Part shown: piece after piece, positions 56,001 through 61,700 of the stretch
How the letters are laid out: each line of letters begins with the position of its first letter
Position numbering within the stretch: the stretch's first letter is position 1
Assembly (NCBI RefSeq): GCF_028583425.1
Contig: NC_072799.1
Location: forward strand, 89,328,217-89,392,216
Length of the DNA: 64,000 nucleotides
Direction: 5' to 3'
DNA from: Eublepharis macularius
Taxonomy: Eukaryota > Chordata > Lepidosauria > Squamata > Eublepharidae
Position numbers and translations under genes: made by a program
Notes under the pieces: model-generated
The model's input: the letters and a program-made list of their open reading frames with translations, nothing else
The model's database searches: none
Told to the model about the DNA's origin: nothing

Positions 56001-58709
56001 GTGTGGAAAAGATGTTGGCAGGTCATTTGTATCTACTCAGGAGGGGTGGGGTTGAGCTGAGTCATCCTGTAAGAGTTTCCCAGGGTGTGGAATGCTAATG
56101 GCGGGAGGCTTCACTGTATCCTGAAGAGGTTCTTTTGCATATGGATTGGTGCTTGATGTGCTAATCTTCTCTGCAGGGCTATTGTTGGGTATAGAGTGTT
56201 TTGTTAGCCTGGTGTTTTTCAGAACTGGAAACCATGCTCTGTTCATTCTTAAGGTTTCTTCTTTCCTGTTACAGGAATGAATAGAGCATGGTTTCCAGTT
56301 CTGAAAAACACCAGGCTAACAAAACACTCTATACCCGACAATAGCCCTGCAGAGAAGATTAGCACATCAAGCACCAATCCATATGCAAAAGAACCTCCTC
56401 AGGATACAGTGAAGCCTCCCGCCATTAGCATTCCACACCCTGGGAAACTCTTACAGGATGACTCAGCTCAACCCCACCCCTCCTGAGTAGATACAAATGA
56501 CCTGCCAACATCTTTTCCACACTGTGACACTGAGAGATCTCTGTCTTTTGGTGCTACACCTCTGAAGATGACAGCCACTGCTGCTGGCGAAACATCAGGA
56601 ACTACAATGCCAAGACCACGGCAATACAGCCCGGAAAACCCACAACAACCATCATTCTCCGGCCGTGAAAGCCTTCGACAATACAAGTTTATTTAACTTA
56701 CTATCTCAGACCCAGCTCTCGTATGTGCAGCCTTAACCAAGCCACTATGAAGTAACTAAAGCTAACACATGAACAACTGTACCTCTCTGCTTTCTACATC
56801 ACTAGGCACAAACAACAATTAATAGCAATGAATACAAAAAGGCATGGGGTGACAATTTCCCTTTACATTGGCCATAACCAGTCTTCTCCTAATTTTATGA
56901 TGTTTCCCAGGAAAGATCATCCTTTCTTCTTGCGGGCACTAATTTCAAAGAGCTGGAAACAAAATGAGATCCCTCACATTTAAACAACAGATGTAGTAAT
57001 TAGGAACCCTACCTGTTTGACGATCGTCTTGACCAACGTCTTCCGTCAAATTCTGCAAAACATTATAATGCAATTAACTCGGAGATCAGCCACTGCTGCT
57101 TAGCACTGAAACGTCCCTAGCTACCCTATTTTACCTTGTTATAGTGTCAGGATGTCACCTGTCATACTCTGCAAGGTCCTGCATACGGCTTGTATTCTGC
57201 AAGGCCCTGTGCAATGTTTGACTCTGATGATAAGTGCTAAAGCTGTTCTCTGACTGGAATGTGGACGTCTGCAATGGAGGGGGCTGCTCTGCTGTTATCT
57301 GCGTGTTTTCTCTTTAGCCTGGGAAGCAGTGCCTCACACAGCCTTGAAGTTTCCAACACATCGTCTCTGCTTTGTCCTGCTGCTCATCCCTTGAGCTCAG
57401 CTGTTTCCTGAAGGGAGTGGGGGCTCTGGGGATTAGGCTGTGCTTAGAATCCTATATATGTTATGTGCTTGTAGAGAAATGCCATTCCTGGCAAGGAATG
57501 CAGCTGGGGTACGATTCTAGTAGCTTATCAATAAAATGCTTTAACTCGTGCAGTTCCTGGACTCATGCCGTGAAATCTTTGAGAGTTACTTGGCAGATCC
57601 TTACATATAGTTAGTACAGGTCTGACATCTACAATGCTTTCCACACTAAACCCACTGTAAACTTTCTAAACTTTTGAGAAAGTCAAAAAACCTGATCACT
57701 ACATTTTCTATGCGTTTCTCATCTACAAAGATTTTCAGAATGTTTCACAGGTGTTATTAACTAAGAACAAAAATCCTAAAACGGCTATCATAACTCCTTT
57801 CAAGACAGAAGCCTCCAAGAATTATTTCCTTTAATGCCTGAAAATGTATGGTAACGGTGACTGTGCAAATTTCAGATGAACTTGCCAGAAGCTCAAAACC
57901 CCATTTAGCATATACATGTATGCACATCGATAGCTGAAACTCCACTATTTAATCTTCCTCCCAAAGCAAGCCGACTGACCTGTTTACAGCTCACCAATAA
58001 GGAGTATGACAATCGGATAAAATACAGTATCTGAATTAAAGCAGTCGATTAAGGGCTAGGCCCAGAGGTTTGCCAAACAACATGTTTGGGATAAGAAGAA
58101 AGAGTCTAAAAACAAACTTGCCAATACTATGACATTAGCACATTGCTTCAGATGCTACTAAGCAGCCCTCATGAAACTCTGGGAATGGCTGTAGCTGCCA
58201 CAGGAACCATGAACCCTGGTTGGGAGGTCAGGTGAAGCAAAATTTAAGGGTGGGGGACTTGCTGACCCCAGTGTAAATGGGACTACGAAATGCTGGAAGC
58301 CATACTCTGCCAAGTCTACAATGACAGAAAAAGGAGAGGTACCAGAAACAATTAAGAGAACATATAAATCCTATTGACAGCTAAGACTCAGAGGAACTGC
58401 AAAACAGGCAGTACTATTGCAGTATTGGTCAACTGCCCAGCTTTTGAGTGACGTGCAAGTGTTGTGCATGTATGAGCAATGGGGCAGTCTGAAGATAAAA
58501 TGGCCACAAAGTAGGAGACAACGTATCCATGAATTCATACAGGTCTTAATTTCACTTTTCATCCTAAGAAATGACGAGTCCTCAACCATACATTTTAAAG
58601 ACTATGTGGCTACCAAATAAAAAAATTCAAGCGATTACCAGCCTATTAAGAGTGTGGTAAATCTTGTGAATATTTGCCAGTGTTGATAGGTGAGAATTCA
58701 GCTGAAAAT
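34957..58709 (-). CDS. DCUN1D4: DCN1-like protein 4, ten coding exons (5' exon outside the window)
   Basis: DCUN1D4 binds cullins and the acetylated N-terminus of the NEDD8 E2 and promotes cullin neddylation. Exons in transcript order: 58709-58639, 57052-57013, 55293-55179, 53603-53512, 52522-52452, 39680-39589, 38536-38428, 37234-37130, 35239-35137 and 35012-34957 (stop TAG). All junctions are AG/GT and phases agree. The total is 284 residues plus stop, so with an 8-residue first exon the protein equals the human length of 292. Seen in order: [20 protein letters not shown], the basic nuclear-type stretch MPPRKKRRP, then the PONY domain from [15 protein letters not shown] to [17 protein letters not shown], including DEFVEW of the cullin-binding patch. 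The gene is convergent with SGCB. One intron carries the 11.5-kb nested DIRS insertion. Confidence 0.98.
35137..35239 (-). CDS. DCUN1D4: DCUN1D4 coding exon 10
   Basis: 103 bases after CAAGCAG, donor GTAGGT. It encodes [18 protein letters not shown] and [16 protein letters not shown] plus the first base of a Trp codon. Confidence 0.98.
35800..35936 (-). mobile_element. interspersed repeat carrying a hammerhead-like motif
   Basis: The + strand GATAGGTAGCCATGTTAGTC ... GAGCTTTCATGAGCCACAGC is a repeat frequent in sauropsid genomes. Read on the - strand, 35934-35891 contains CTGAAGA, a GTGAGC/GCTCAT stem with loop TGTG, then GAAA, the order of a hammerhead ribozyme core. Confidence 0.55.
36479..36564. 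mobile_element. 86-bp palindromic MITE
   Basis: AGTGCCATTTTAAGTAGAG pairs with its near complement ending AGGACGGCACT; the centre is AAGCCCATTGTCTTCAGTGG. It is a full hairpin type whose relatives lie at 4598 and 24719. Confidence 0.7.
36712..36960 (+). mobile_element. Sauria-type tRNA-derived SINE
   Basis: AGCAAGCTAGTTTGGTGTAG head, GAAGCCAGCTGGGTGACC body, GAAGGGCGGTATATAAATTG end and a TTATTGTTATTATTA tail. It is near full length, in a DCUN1D4 intron, antisense to the gene. Confidence 0.93.
37130..37234 (-). CDS. DCUN1D4: DCUN1D4 coding exon 9
   Basis: 105 bases after CCAACAG, donor GTACAT. It encodes [29 protein letters not shown] and FHQFLE, with both ends on codon boundaries. Confidence 0.98.
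37745..37771. repeat. (GT)n microsatellite
   Basis: About 12 GT units in a DCUN1D4 intron. Confidence 0.85.
37858..38158 (-). mobile_element. tRNA-derived SINE
   Basis: On the - strand it starts GAGCCCCGTGGCACAGAG (A-box head), then GTTCAATCCTGGTGG (B box), GCTCAAGGTTGACTCAGCC, and TAAAATGAGTACCCAG. This type is widespread in squamates. It is near full length. Confidence 0.8.
38428..38536 (-). CDS. DCUN1D4: DCUN1D4 coding exon 8
   Basis: 109 bases after TTTACAG, ending GCACGC before the donor GTCAGT. It encodes [18 protein letters not shown] then [13 protein letters not shown]. The donor is placed after CGC to complete Arg and keep phase with the next exon (EKDQRS). Confidence 0.97.
39185..39385 (-). 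mobile_element. CORE-SINE-like fragment
   Basis: + strand CCAGGAGCTCAGGGCAGCAT, CTGTGAGGCAGGCAGAGCTG and TAGGGATTTGAACATG are complements of a tRNA-type SINE (B-box-like TTCAAATCCC). It is old and diverged. Confidence 0.5.
39589..39680 (-). CDS. DCUN1D4: DCUN1D4 coding exon 7 ([19 protein letters not shown])
   Basis: 92 bases after AAACAG, donor GTAAGT. It encodes [19 protein letters not shown] and [11 protein letters not shown], a core helix pair of the PONY domain. It lies about 430 bases downstream of the outer DIRS element in transcript direction. Confidence 0.98.
40382..40470. repeat. internal complementary region of the outer DIRS element
   Basis: 40382-40440 is an exact or near-exact reverse complement of the left end (40113-40171). 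40441-40470 is the reverse complement of the right end (51555-51584). The two halves abut, so this short region carries the joined copy of both ends, as known for DIRS circle formation. Confidence 0.9.
40513..42129 (-). CDS. tyrosine recombinase ORF of the outer DIRS element
   Basis: A 538-codon frame overlapping RT-RNase H at its start. The recombinase part begins near [20 protein letters not shown] and has [33 protein letters not shown] and HYALDV. The layout is identical to the nested element. Confidence 0.88.
   Translation of the reverse strand: MHHDVLPEQTRGHYIQGPLRRGRSDLELGHGQRRIHSGGPYSRHHQCHRRQTEPDAIRQLRMDRSRQLPERHLFGLEVPGRRPLCGGGQQEGPAILFQGRARSPLPRGRVPDTLDRAPVLCLPSVPIAVSGRQQNPEGWAALNSGGPLLAQTSMVPTCHAAFTGVILSVPTEPGPSVRQRGLVSRPTQTQPHCLAHSGTEGMSDRVAEILLNACRDTTRRSYAAKWKRFEAWATDTAVNVWDCQLSSVFEFLLSLKDGGLSNSSIKVYLAAISAFHPKIDGKTVFSHSLSKSFLKGLYNMFPQVKEIVPQWSLHVVLAGLMKPPFEPLATCELKWLFCKVAFLVAITSARRVSELAALRWDPPFLKVHQNKVVLRPDLRFRPKVSTQFHTSQDIVLPIFFPDPSDNSERALHSLDVRRAILFYLQRTSQFRSAKQLFVCYYGPRKGKAATAQSISRWVTQAVRACYSHAQLPCPLELKAHSTRAQAALAAFLTGVPLQDICRAATWSSSDTFAKHYALDVWERKEAAVGNAVLQSLFR
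41511..43394 (-). CDS. RT-RNase H (and MT-like) ORF of the outer DIRS element
   Basis: A 627-codon frame with [59 protein letters not shown], RNase [18 protein letters not shown] and [17 protein letters not shown], and the [15 protein letters not shown]...[11 protein letters not shown]-part. Confidence 0.88.
   Translation of the reverse strand: MFGSRLVQFASAWAEITSDSWVLKIVNVGYKIQFDVYPVLSLPDHSIQSSSHNLQAEVVALLEKGAVREVLPQDPPLGFYSRMFLVDKKDGGVRPILDLRELNKFVLVKRFRMLTLNTVLQLMPEDMWFAVLDLKDAYFHIAIHPDHWKYLRFLCNNKAYHYQVLPFGLSTAPQVFSKCMAVVVAYLRERGCTIYPYLDDWLLAAPSADALLAQIHTVMLTCSRLGLLVNLQKSNLTPSKRILFIGMELDGGVNRGFLPRERALRIGRMVNLFSKCRYQSVTAIQRLLGLMASSTAVTPMARLHMRPLQLWFLSVHDFEHESQNKRYSIPRGIIRALRWWLDETNLLGGIAFGSIQTEITISTDASTIGWGAQCGALRAHGVWSEQEREDHINLLELRAVRYALIAFADTLQRKAVQVLTDNCTTMFYLNKQGGTTSKALCDEAVRIWNWAMDRGVFIQAVHIPGTTNVIADKLSRMRSDSYEWTVADNYLNAIFLDWRFPDVDLFAAEANKKAPRFCSRGGLGHRSLGDAFQIRWTGHLFYAFPPFPLLSRVVSKIQKDGPHLILVAPFWPRQAWFQHVMQLSQGSYYRFPLNPDLLSDKGVWYHDLPKLNLTAWRIRGRRGCLTG
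43416..44940 (-). CDS. Gag-like region of the outer DIRS element, part beyond the nested insertion
   Basis: It shares with the nested element's Gag the PSPDD...[17 protein letters not shown] block and the Arg/Gln/Tyr-rich end. It is separated from its own N-terminal part (51331-50708) by the nested element. Confidence 0.75.
45229..47358 (+). CDS. Gag-like ORF of the nested DIRS element
   Basis: A 709-codon frame. Near its N-terminus a Cys-rich zinc-binding-like segment has [17 protein letters not shown] and CKFC spacing. A long Pro/Ser-rich middle follows, then a conserved block around [12 protein letters not shown] and [11 protein letters not shown], and an Arg/Gln/Ser-rich tail. The outer element's Gag shows the same layout ([30 protein letters not shown]). 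It is known in the family as the nucleoprotein; the function here is inferred. Confidence 0.8.
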   Translation: MSHSALFKKCQQCGTKMTHSDGHDLCLICLGEGHVVERCKFCMAFTPKARNDRKARLRAFLWDANLLPPKASGSSGSKPSSVAPSPAPHHSSEPLVSAPTEASAPDGSIASGSVSAPSSRKAKKRASSKPSSKPVATEASSEPPPKKAKAKSKAKRRALSPAPASLAGSSPGPAPSPEDVRSLLHTPSPPHTPPPVIPDDCESIRGFSDAFQEFERSLPCAPVPAEVSVPSQPVFSVPAPFHRSVPLPAALPPWQPVPGLGNVASWQDFVAWIQQSAPFLPGPSVPLATVPAPSTLPPAPPATQPRRHLSAPQPSTSVPADRPSVPTQTPAAFSDSEDDEGLASPSEYSSDAASDPSPDDAVGELRSSSPNDDYRVFAEQMVRMAAALELDVASTTSKPKSKLLEPLYSGSPASVAFPPVEDLVDNALALWQTPASVPPTAKKVEKYYRLKQEDCPYLFAHPKPSSIVAEEGQARFRRGSSSAPSDREGRKLDGIGRKVYSSASLGFRIAHFQVIMGSYNLFLWKRLSSYLSDLPDDRRHLVKALQAEAFRLSKQQMTAGKDAADSAARAMASSVLLRRHAWLRSTALPPEKKAKVEDFPFEGPQLFSEKTDESLSLMKKNQQTAKSLGVAPSVPQSGPRYRYGRFRSYQSPYQQFHQRQGRFPSGQSYGHRSYSGQQRHSSRRSGRSKGRQQPPSPKPSTSAQKPTVF
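47380..49275 (+). CDS. RT-RNase H (and MT-like) ORF of the nested DIRS element
   Basis: A 631-codon frame. The RT signature includes [45 protein letters not shown] and [10 protein letters not shown] (the DD catalytic pair). RNase H follows with [14 protein letters not shown] and [17 protein letters not shown]. The C-terminal part ([11 protein letters not shown] ... [10 protein letters not shown]) matches the methyltransferase-like domain described for DIRS1-group elements. It overlaps the recombinase frame downstream. Confidence 0.88.
   Translation: MVSKDAVNVLFLDRLRPFLPRWQLITTDTWVLSVVARGYKLSFTTAPPLSHPPRCASCCNVVLQNNVLELVAKGAVRVVNVSTSPWGFYSRYFLVDKKDGGSRPILDLRALNTYLKVEKFRMLTLSRVLELLESGVWMAILDLKDAYFHISIFEGHRKYLRFTCGGAVYEYTALPFGLASAPRVFTKCMATVVAHLRSSGCFVYPYLDDWLLVGPSSDSLRASIALTLSVLDGLGLVVNLGKSVLSPGTSIRFIGVHFDSLLGRAYLPPDRLSRLSSLARHFVHNRFQTALLVQTLLGLMASSTAVVCFARLRMRPLQNWFVRVFNPLTMSQHRGFSVPRVIQRTLVWWTDPENLSKGCPFGPFLPEVTVFTDASNLGWGGRCGHLSAQGVWSSLEMGMHINLLELRAIRYSLASFADVIRNRRVQVLSDNTTACYYLNKQGGTVSLKLCKEATALWTWAIANNVLPRAIHIAGENNTAADTLSRVFLPQHEWSLNTVYLHKVFRTWGTPLVDLFATAHNRQAPLFCSRAGIGHRSLGDAFQIPWSPGLFYAFPPFPLLHKVLSRIRAFRTHCILIAPRWPRQDWFPLLLSLSQGRCLPLPHAPDLLLRDGVWHHDVAVLNLTAWLLCAPD
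48753..50291 (+). CDS. tyrosine recombinase ORF of the nested DIRS element
   Basis: A 512-codon frame whose first part overlaps RT-RNase H in another frame; the recognisable recombinase begins near 49290 ([20 protein letters not shown]). It carries [13 protein letters not shown], then [17 protein letters not shown] and HYSID, the R...HxxR...W...Y order of tyrosine recombinases. The true start and how the overlapping frame is reached are not visible. Confidence 0.88.
   Translation: MGHCQQRPAQGHSYCGGEQHSSRHAEQGVFAPARVVPQHGLSPQGFSHMGHAFGRPLCHSPQQTSPAVLLPGRDWPSFTGGCLPDTLVSRALLRLPALPAPSQGPLQDQGLPNPLYPDCPSVASPGLVPPFTFSVTGAVSPAATRPRPATQGRSVASRCGSAKSDCLAPLRPRLGLSTRVLNVILNARKPSTRLSYQRKWSRFSRWLAPKGVSPFTCPLPVILDYLLDLCSQGLAFSSVKVHMAAISAFHEQIDGRTVFAHWLSKQFLKGLLRSFPPRAHPIPQWSLTLVLSRLMLSPFEPLSTCPLPLLTQKVAFLVAVTSSRRVGELSALRCDPPFLQFFPGTVMLHTSMQFLPKVVSKFHLRQKVVLPSFFPTPSSPEERTLHTLDVKRALLFYLHRTKCFRKSPALFLCYSGPRKGSPASAQSISRWIVSAIKLCYQQAGVRCPLSITAHSTRAQAASAAFLRGVPLQDVCQAATWSTADTFIKHYSIDVNARRESAVGTAVLHSLFS
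50334..50428. repeat. internal complementary region of the nested DIRS element
   Basis: The first half is the complement of the left end (44941-44975, ending GGACGACGACGAT). The second half (TAAACAGGGTTTCTCACCTG onward) is the complement of the right end (50641-50703). Same design as in the outer element. Confidence 0.9.
50708..51331 (-). CDS. Gag-like region of the outer DIRS element, N-terminal part
   Basis: Begins [19 protein letters not shown] with CLECLGEGH and CEHC, the same Cys-rich layout as the nested element's Gag, then a Ser/Pro/Arg-rich stretch up to the nested insertion. Confidence 0.75.
   Translation of the reverse strand: MKMSEKSLFKRCSTCSTKMTRTDGHSVCLECLGEGHIVGKCEHCQRFTPKARAERANRLNALLWRRAMRASGAPGTSGGPPPAGGTVDTPPETESVRRAASTSRSRSPDRRQAQHPTPDPKEAASSASGRKHSTPQSDPTRKRRRSRSPSRSELTATSAPKVPRTSSDPNIPAGSVPKPSDPTPTPTSSAPRPAESARTGRVPKAGP
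51585..52451. other. DCUN1D4 intron; LINE 3' fragment near 52025-52200
   Basis: TTTATTGTCTGCCTTTCTCAC and CAAGGTGGACTACACAACAT are a 3' fragment of a sauropsid LINE/SINE repeat. The remainder shows nothing recognisable. Confidence 0.45.
52452..52522 (-). CDS. DCUN1D4: DCUN1D4 coding exon 6 ([18 protein letters not shown])
   Basis: 71 bases after GTTGTAG, donor GTACGT. It encodes [23 protein letters not shown]. It is the last exon before the intron that holds the nested DIRS elements. Confidence 0.98.
52925..53116 (+). mobile_element. CR1 LINE 3' end
   Basis: GTTGGACTGGATGGCCTTGG, CCCTTCCAACTCTATGATCC and an ATGATTC tail are the CR1 3' UTR terminus with its octamer-type tail. It is short, 5'-truncated and old. 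Confidence 0.75.
53512..53603 (-). CDS. DCUN1D4: DCUN1D4 coding exon 5 (start of PONY domain)
   Basis: 92 bases after TTTGACAG, donor GTAAGG. It encodes [15 protein letters not shown] then [15 protein letters not shown], the first helix of the PONY (DCUN1) domain. Confidence 0.98.
53884..54090 (+). mobile_element. 5S-rRNA-derived SINE
   Basis: GCCTGATCTCATCAGATCTC and AAGCTAAGCAGGATCGGCC give the 5S-like head, then GCAGAGGCAGGCAATGGC and GTCACCATAAGTCAGCTATG. It is followed directly by a second diverged copy. Confidence 0.85.
54096..54262 (+). mobile_element. 5S-rRNA-derived SINE, diverged second copy
   Basis: ATCCCATCAAATCACAGAAAT, AAGCAGGGTCAGTACC, GAAGGCAATGGCTCCCC and TACCATAAGTCAGTTGTGAC follow the same order as the preceding copy, with more changes. 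The two lie head to tail. Confidence 0.65.
55179..55293 (-). CDS. DCUN1D4: DCUN1D4 coding exon 4 (basic MPPRKKRRP region)
   Basis: 115 bases, acceptor CCATAG, donor GTATGT. It encodes [11 protein letters not shown], the basic cluster MPPRKKRRP (a likely nuclear localisation signal), and AKKSRHDG. The last codon, split with the next exon, reads Gly where the mammalian protein has Ser. Confidence 0.97.
55924..55964 (-). ncRNA. hammerhead-ribozyme-like motif, left arm
   Basis: Read on the - strand: CCT, CTGAAGA, T, GCCAGC, loop CACAGCT, GCTGGC, GAAA, CGTC, AGG. The conserved core CTGANGA...GAAA is present, stem II pairs perfectly over six bases, CCT/AGG can form stem I, and GTC is a normal cleavage triplet. 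Helix III is extremely short, as described for hammerheads of Penelope-like elements. Activity is not shown. Confidence 0.65.
56561..56601 (+). ncRNA. hammerhead-ribozyme-like motif, right arm (changed)
   Basis: The same layout on the + strand: CCT, CTGAAGA, TGACAGC, CACTGCT, GCTGGC, GAAAC, ATC, AGG. One mismatch is in stem II, and the site triplet is ATC instead of GTC. It is probably less active than the left-arm motif. Confidence 0.5.
57013..57052 (-). CDS. DCUN1D4: DCUN1D4 coding exon 3 ([13 protein letters not shown])
   Basis: A 40-base exon after TTCTGCAG... acceptor and before GTAGGG. It encodes [13 protein letters not shown] plus one base of a Gly codon. It is too small to be found by frame length and was placed by homology and phase. 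Confidence 0.95.
57145..57605 (+). mobile_element. solo LTR (retroviral or LTR-retrotransposon fossil)
   Basis: 461 bases beginning TGTCAGGATG and ending CTTACA (TG...CA), flanked by TATAG on both sides (57140-57144 and 57606-57610), a perfect 5-base target duplication. It contains CCTATATATG (TATA-like, about 57450) and AATAAA at about 57530. No internal region remains, so it is a recombination product of a former full copy. It lies antisense in a DCUN1D4 intron. The clean duplication suggests moderate age. Confidence 0.8.
58639..58709 (-). CDS. DCUN1D4: DCUN1D4 coding exon (second; N-terminal [14 protein letters not shown])
   Basis: 71 bases after the acceptor CCCTCTAG, ending AATAGGCTG before GTAATC. 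It encodes the conserved N-terminal helix-like segment ending KIYHTLNRL. The first base pair completes a codon from the unseen first exon. Confidence 0.96.
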
Positions 58710-61700
58710 CTAGAGGGGGGGAAAACAGGGGAAAAAAGTTTCTCATCTTGTTATATTATGCTTTTATGATGCTTAATGAACACCTTTTAATGTTAATGCA
58801 CAGATGAAGTTTAATCCTGGAAAAAGCAATGAAAAATCTAAGACTCCTGGCATTTGCTCTATCATGCAGGCTAGTATTTATTTGTTCATATTAAAAAACA
58901 CACACACAGCACATCACTTTCAATGCAATTTGGCAAATAGATTGCTGAATCTTCTGAAATCCTCACTTCACAGATGGAAAACAGATAAAGGTGTTACCTC
59001 ACGCATGGTGCCAGAAAGAATAAAATTAAGATTTGTCAAACATATTACATTTGAGGAGTGTGACAGAACATACATTTTAAATGGTCTTACTACAAGACAT
59101 TCATTCTGACACACATATGGGTTCAATTTTTCAGATACATACATGTGTTCCCTTGAATTTTAAAATGACTATTTTATATGCTGATAATCATGTATCAGAA
59201 GAGAGACTTTTGCCAGTGTCTTTAATGACAAGGGAGACAAAGAAAACTATGCAATAGTCCCTATTTGCCTGTCTTCTTTTTAGAAGGGTAACCTTTAAAT
59301 TGTGTGGTTTTGTATGTTTCATGAGAAATTAACACACTTTCTGTCGAAATCGTTTGTTCTGTACAAAAAATACTTAGTAGTCACTTAATATAATATTCTT
59401 AGTAAGTTAATCACAGCGTAGTTTTCTTTGTTTCCCTTGCAGTTCTTACCGTGATTCTCCCATTTGCCGAGTGTTTTTAATGAGACACATATTCCAGACA
59501 TTTTTTGGAGGGAGGGAGTAATTTGAGATTTTATTCTGTAGGCTTTAAATTGTGATGGTTAAAATTGTGGTTTATACGCCACTTTAAGCCATGAATAAAA
59601 GCAAAATATAAATCCCGTAATAAAATTAAAAATAGAGCAAGTTCAAAAACTTTTCACTAGGACTGTTAGAAAGCATATAACTACTGGCATAACCCTCACA
59701 TAAAAAGAGTAAATGGGACTTTCGAGTGGACTATAAAAGGGTACTTGCCTACACAAAGCTGCACTCACAATCTGCAGCATAAACTGGCTTATCTGATTCG
59801 AGACTAGGTCAAATCATGGTTGAGGACTGGCAGGCATAAGGTCCGCAATGAGCACAGAGAGGTGAACACCCAAGCTGCTCCAGTAGTGGCACTGAGCAAA
59901 GGCAGCTGGGATAGCACAACTCAAACATACAGAACCAGACTGCACAAGGCAACCAGAACTACGGTGCACTTCATCAACAGAAGGTCATAACAAACACAAG
60001 TCTGCCACAGTGTGATCGGCTCCATGGCCATCTGTCTCTAGGAATGTCTGTCGGAGAGTCATCTAAAGTGCCACAATGAAAAGTTTAAACTGCTACAGTA
60101 TATCCAGAAACAATATTTTTCCCACAATGCTGGGCCAGGAACAATCACAAAGAATTCTGAGCCACCTCACAAAAAGACTATGGCTGCCAGTCCCCTGGTG
60201 GGGGCGGGGGATCCCTGTTCCCAGCCCCCGCCCCCCGCCACCACTCACCTGGCTGGCAAGACGAAGGAAGCGAAGGCCCCCAAGCACAGGGCTCTTTTCC
60301 TTAAAATCTGGTGATTTTAAGCAAAATAGCCACACGTGGGAGCCTTCGCTTCCTTTGTCGTGCCGGGAATGGCGTCACTCCTAGCATGACAAGGAAGGCT
60401 CTGGAGCACACTCGTGTGAGCAATAGGCGCTCACACAAGGTAAGGACTCCAGGAACGTACTCTCCCCACAACTCCCGACCCCTGGTTTTAAGGCCAAGGG
60501 ACCTGGCAGCCCTACAACAGACCCCCCCCACCTTCCAAATTCAGGTTTCTGCTGGCAAAGCTACTTACTGAACTGAAGCTCAAGTTTATTTTAAGATTAA
60601 CTTTCAGTAACATCTTATACCAGGCTTTAAAATAATCTACCCTGTTAAAAAGCTACTATACTATTCGATAGCAAATTATTTCCCTAGGCTTTCTTCAACT
60701 CCTAAAAAAGGATATACAAAATGTAGATGGTTATACAGAGAAGTTTTTCATCTATAGTAACAAAACTATTATCCGCTCTACAAAAATTACCTGGAATAAA
60801 AAGCTCTACTTTATGCCTACTTGGCAAAAAGGTGCCAATCTAACTCCTGCAGGCTGTTTTATGGCTGGAAAGAGATTGTATACACAAATAAACAAGCATA
60901 TAGACTATCAGAGATGGAACATTCTGGGAAGATGGAACATTCCAAAGCAAAATCCTCCCTTCCATTCTGGAAAGAAATTTTGGGGGAAATTAAAACATAC
61001 TTTCCTATCAAACTGTATTTTGCTGTTTTAACAAAATAAAATGTATCACGTATAACGTACTTAAAATTGTATTCACTGCTATATTTATGGAATATAAAAG
61101 CAAAACTTACAAATATACCCAATACTAAAGTGAGGCAGCTGCAGACTAATGCACCCTATTGCTATCTTAGCATATCCCATTCACTCTAGAAGTAAAAAAA
61201 AAGTCAATTTCTTTCTTTTTTTTAATTGTGGTCCACAAGCTATATAGAAGCAGAAAAAACAAGCAGAAAGCAGAGTTATACAGACAATATCAATGCTATT
61301 CCACATATATTTCTTAGGAGTTTTTAACTGCTGTTCCTCAAAATTTTTGAATCATCCCAACAAAAAAGCTGGAAACAAAATTCCTCAAGCTTTTCCTTGC
61401 TGTTCATTTTGAGTGAACAGAGCCCTGTTTTTAAAAGCACCATTCACTGTTAAAGAAAAAAAATTCATAGGAGTATTTCAATTCTCCCCAACATTTCTTG
61501 ACTTTTCCATCAGAAAAATGGAAAAATCCTTGGAAACCAGCCCCCCCCGCCCATTTCCCCCCAGTTCTTCACATCTCTAGGGACTAAAAATTGGTTATGA
61601 CAAACAGTAGTAAGAGACTGAACACCCCCCAATTCCCATGGTATGGTTGAACTGTCACTGTATGCTCTGGCATTCTATAAAGAATTATCACCTCTCATTT

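Larger units (their letters stand above)
55872..56684. mobile_element. palindromic Penelope-like element 3' end with hammerhead-like motifs
   Basis: Arms 55872-56248 and 56275-56652 are reverse complements (well over 90% by eye) around a 26-base spacer, with 32 extra bases on the right. AAGTTTATTCAA (55860-55871) and AAGTTTATTTAA (56685-56696) look like a 12-base target duplication. Each arm encodes the same peptide end ([19 protein letters not shown]...), so the long frames here are one repeat read twice. The terminal part GGTTTTCCGGGATGTATTGC and GACGTTTCGCC is typical of reptile Penelope-like elements. Confidence 0.75.
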
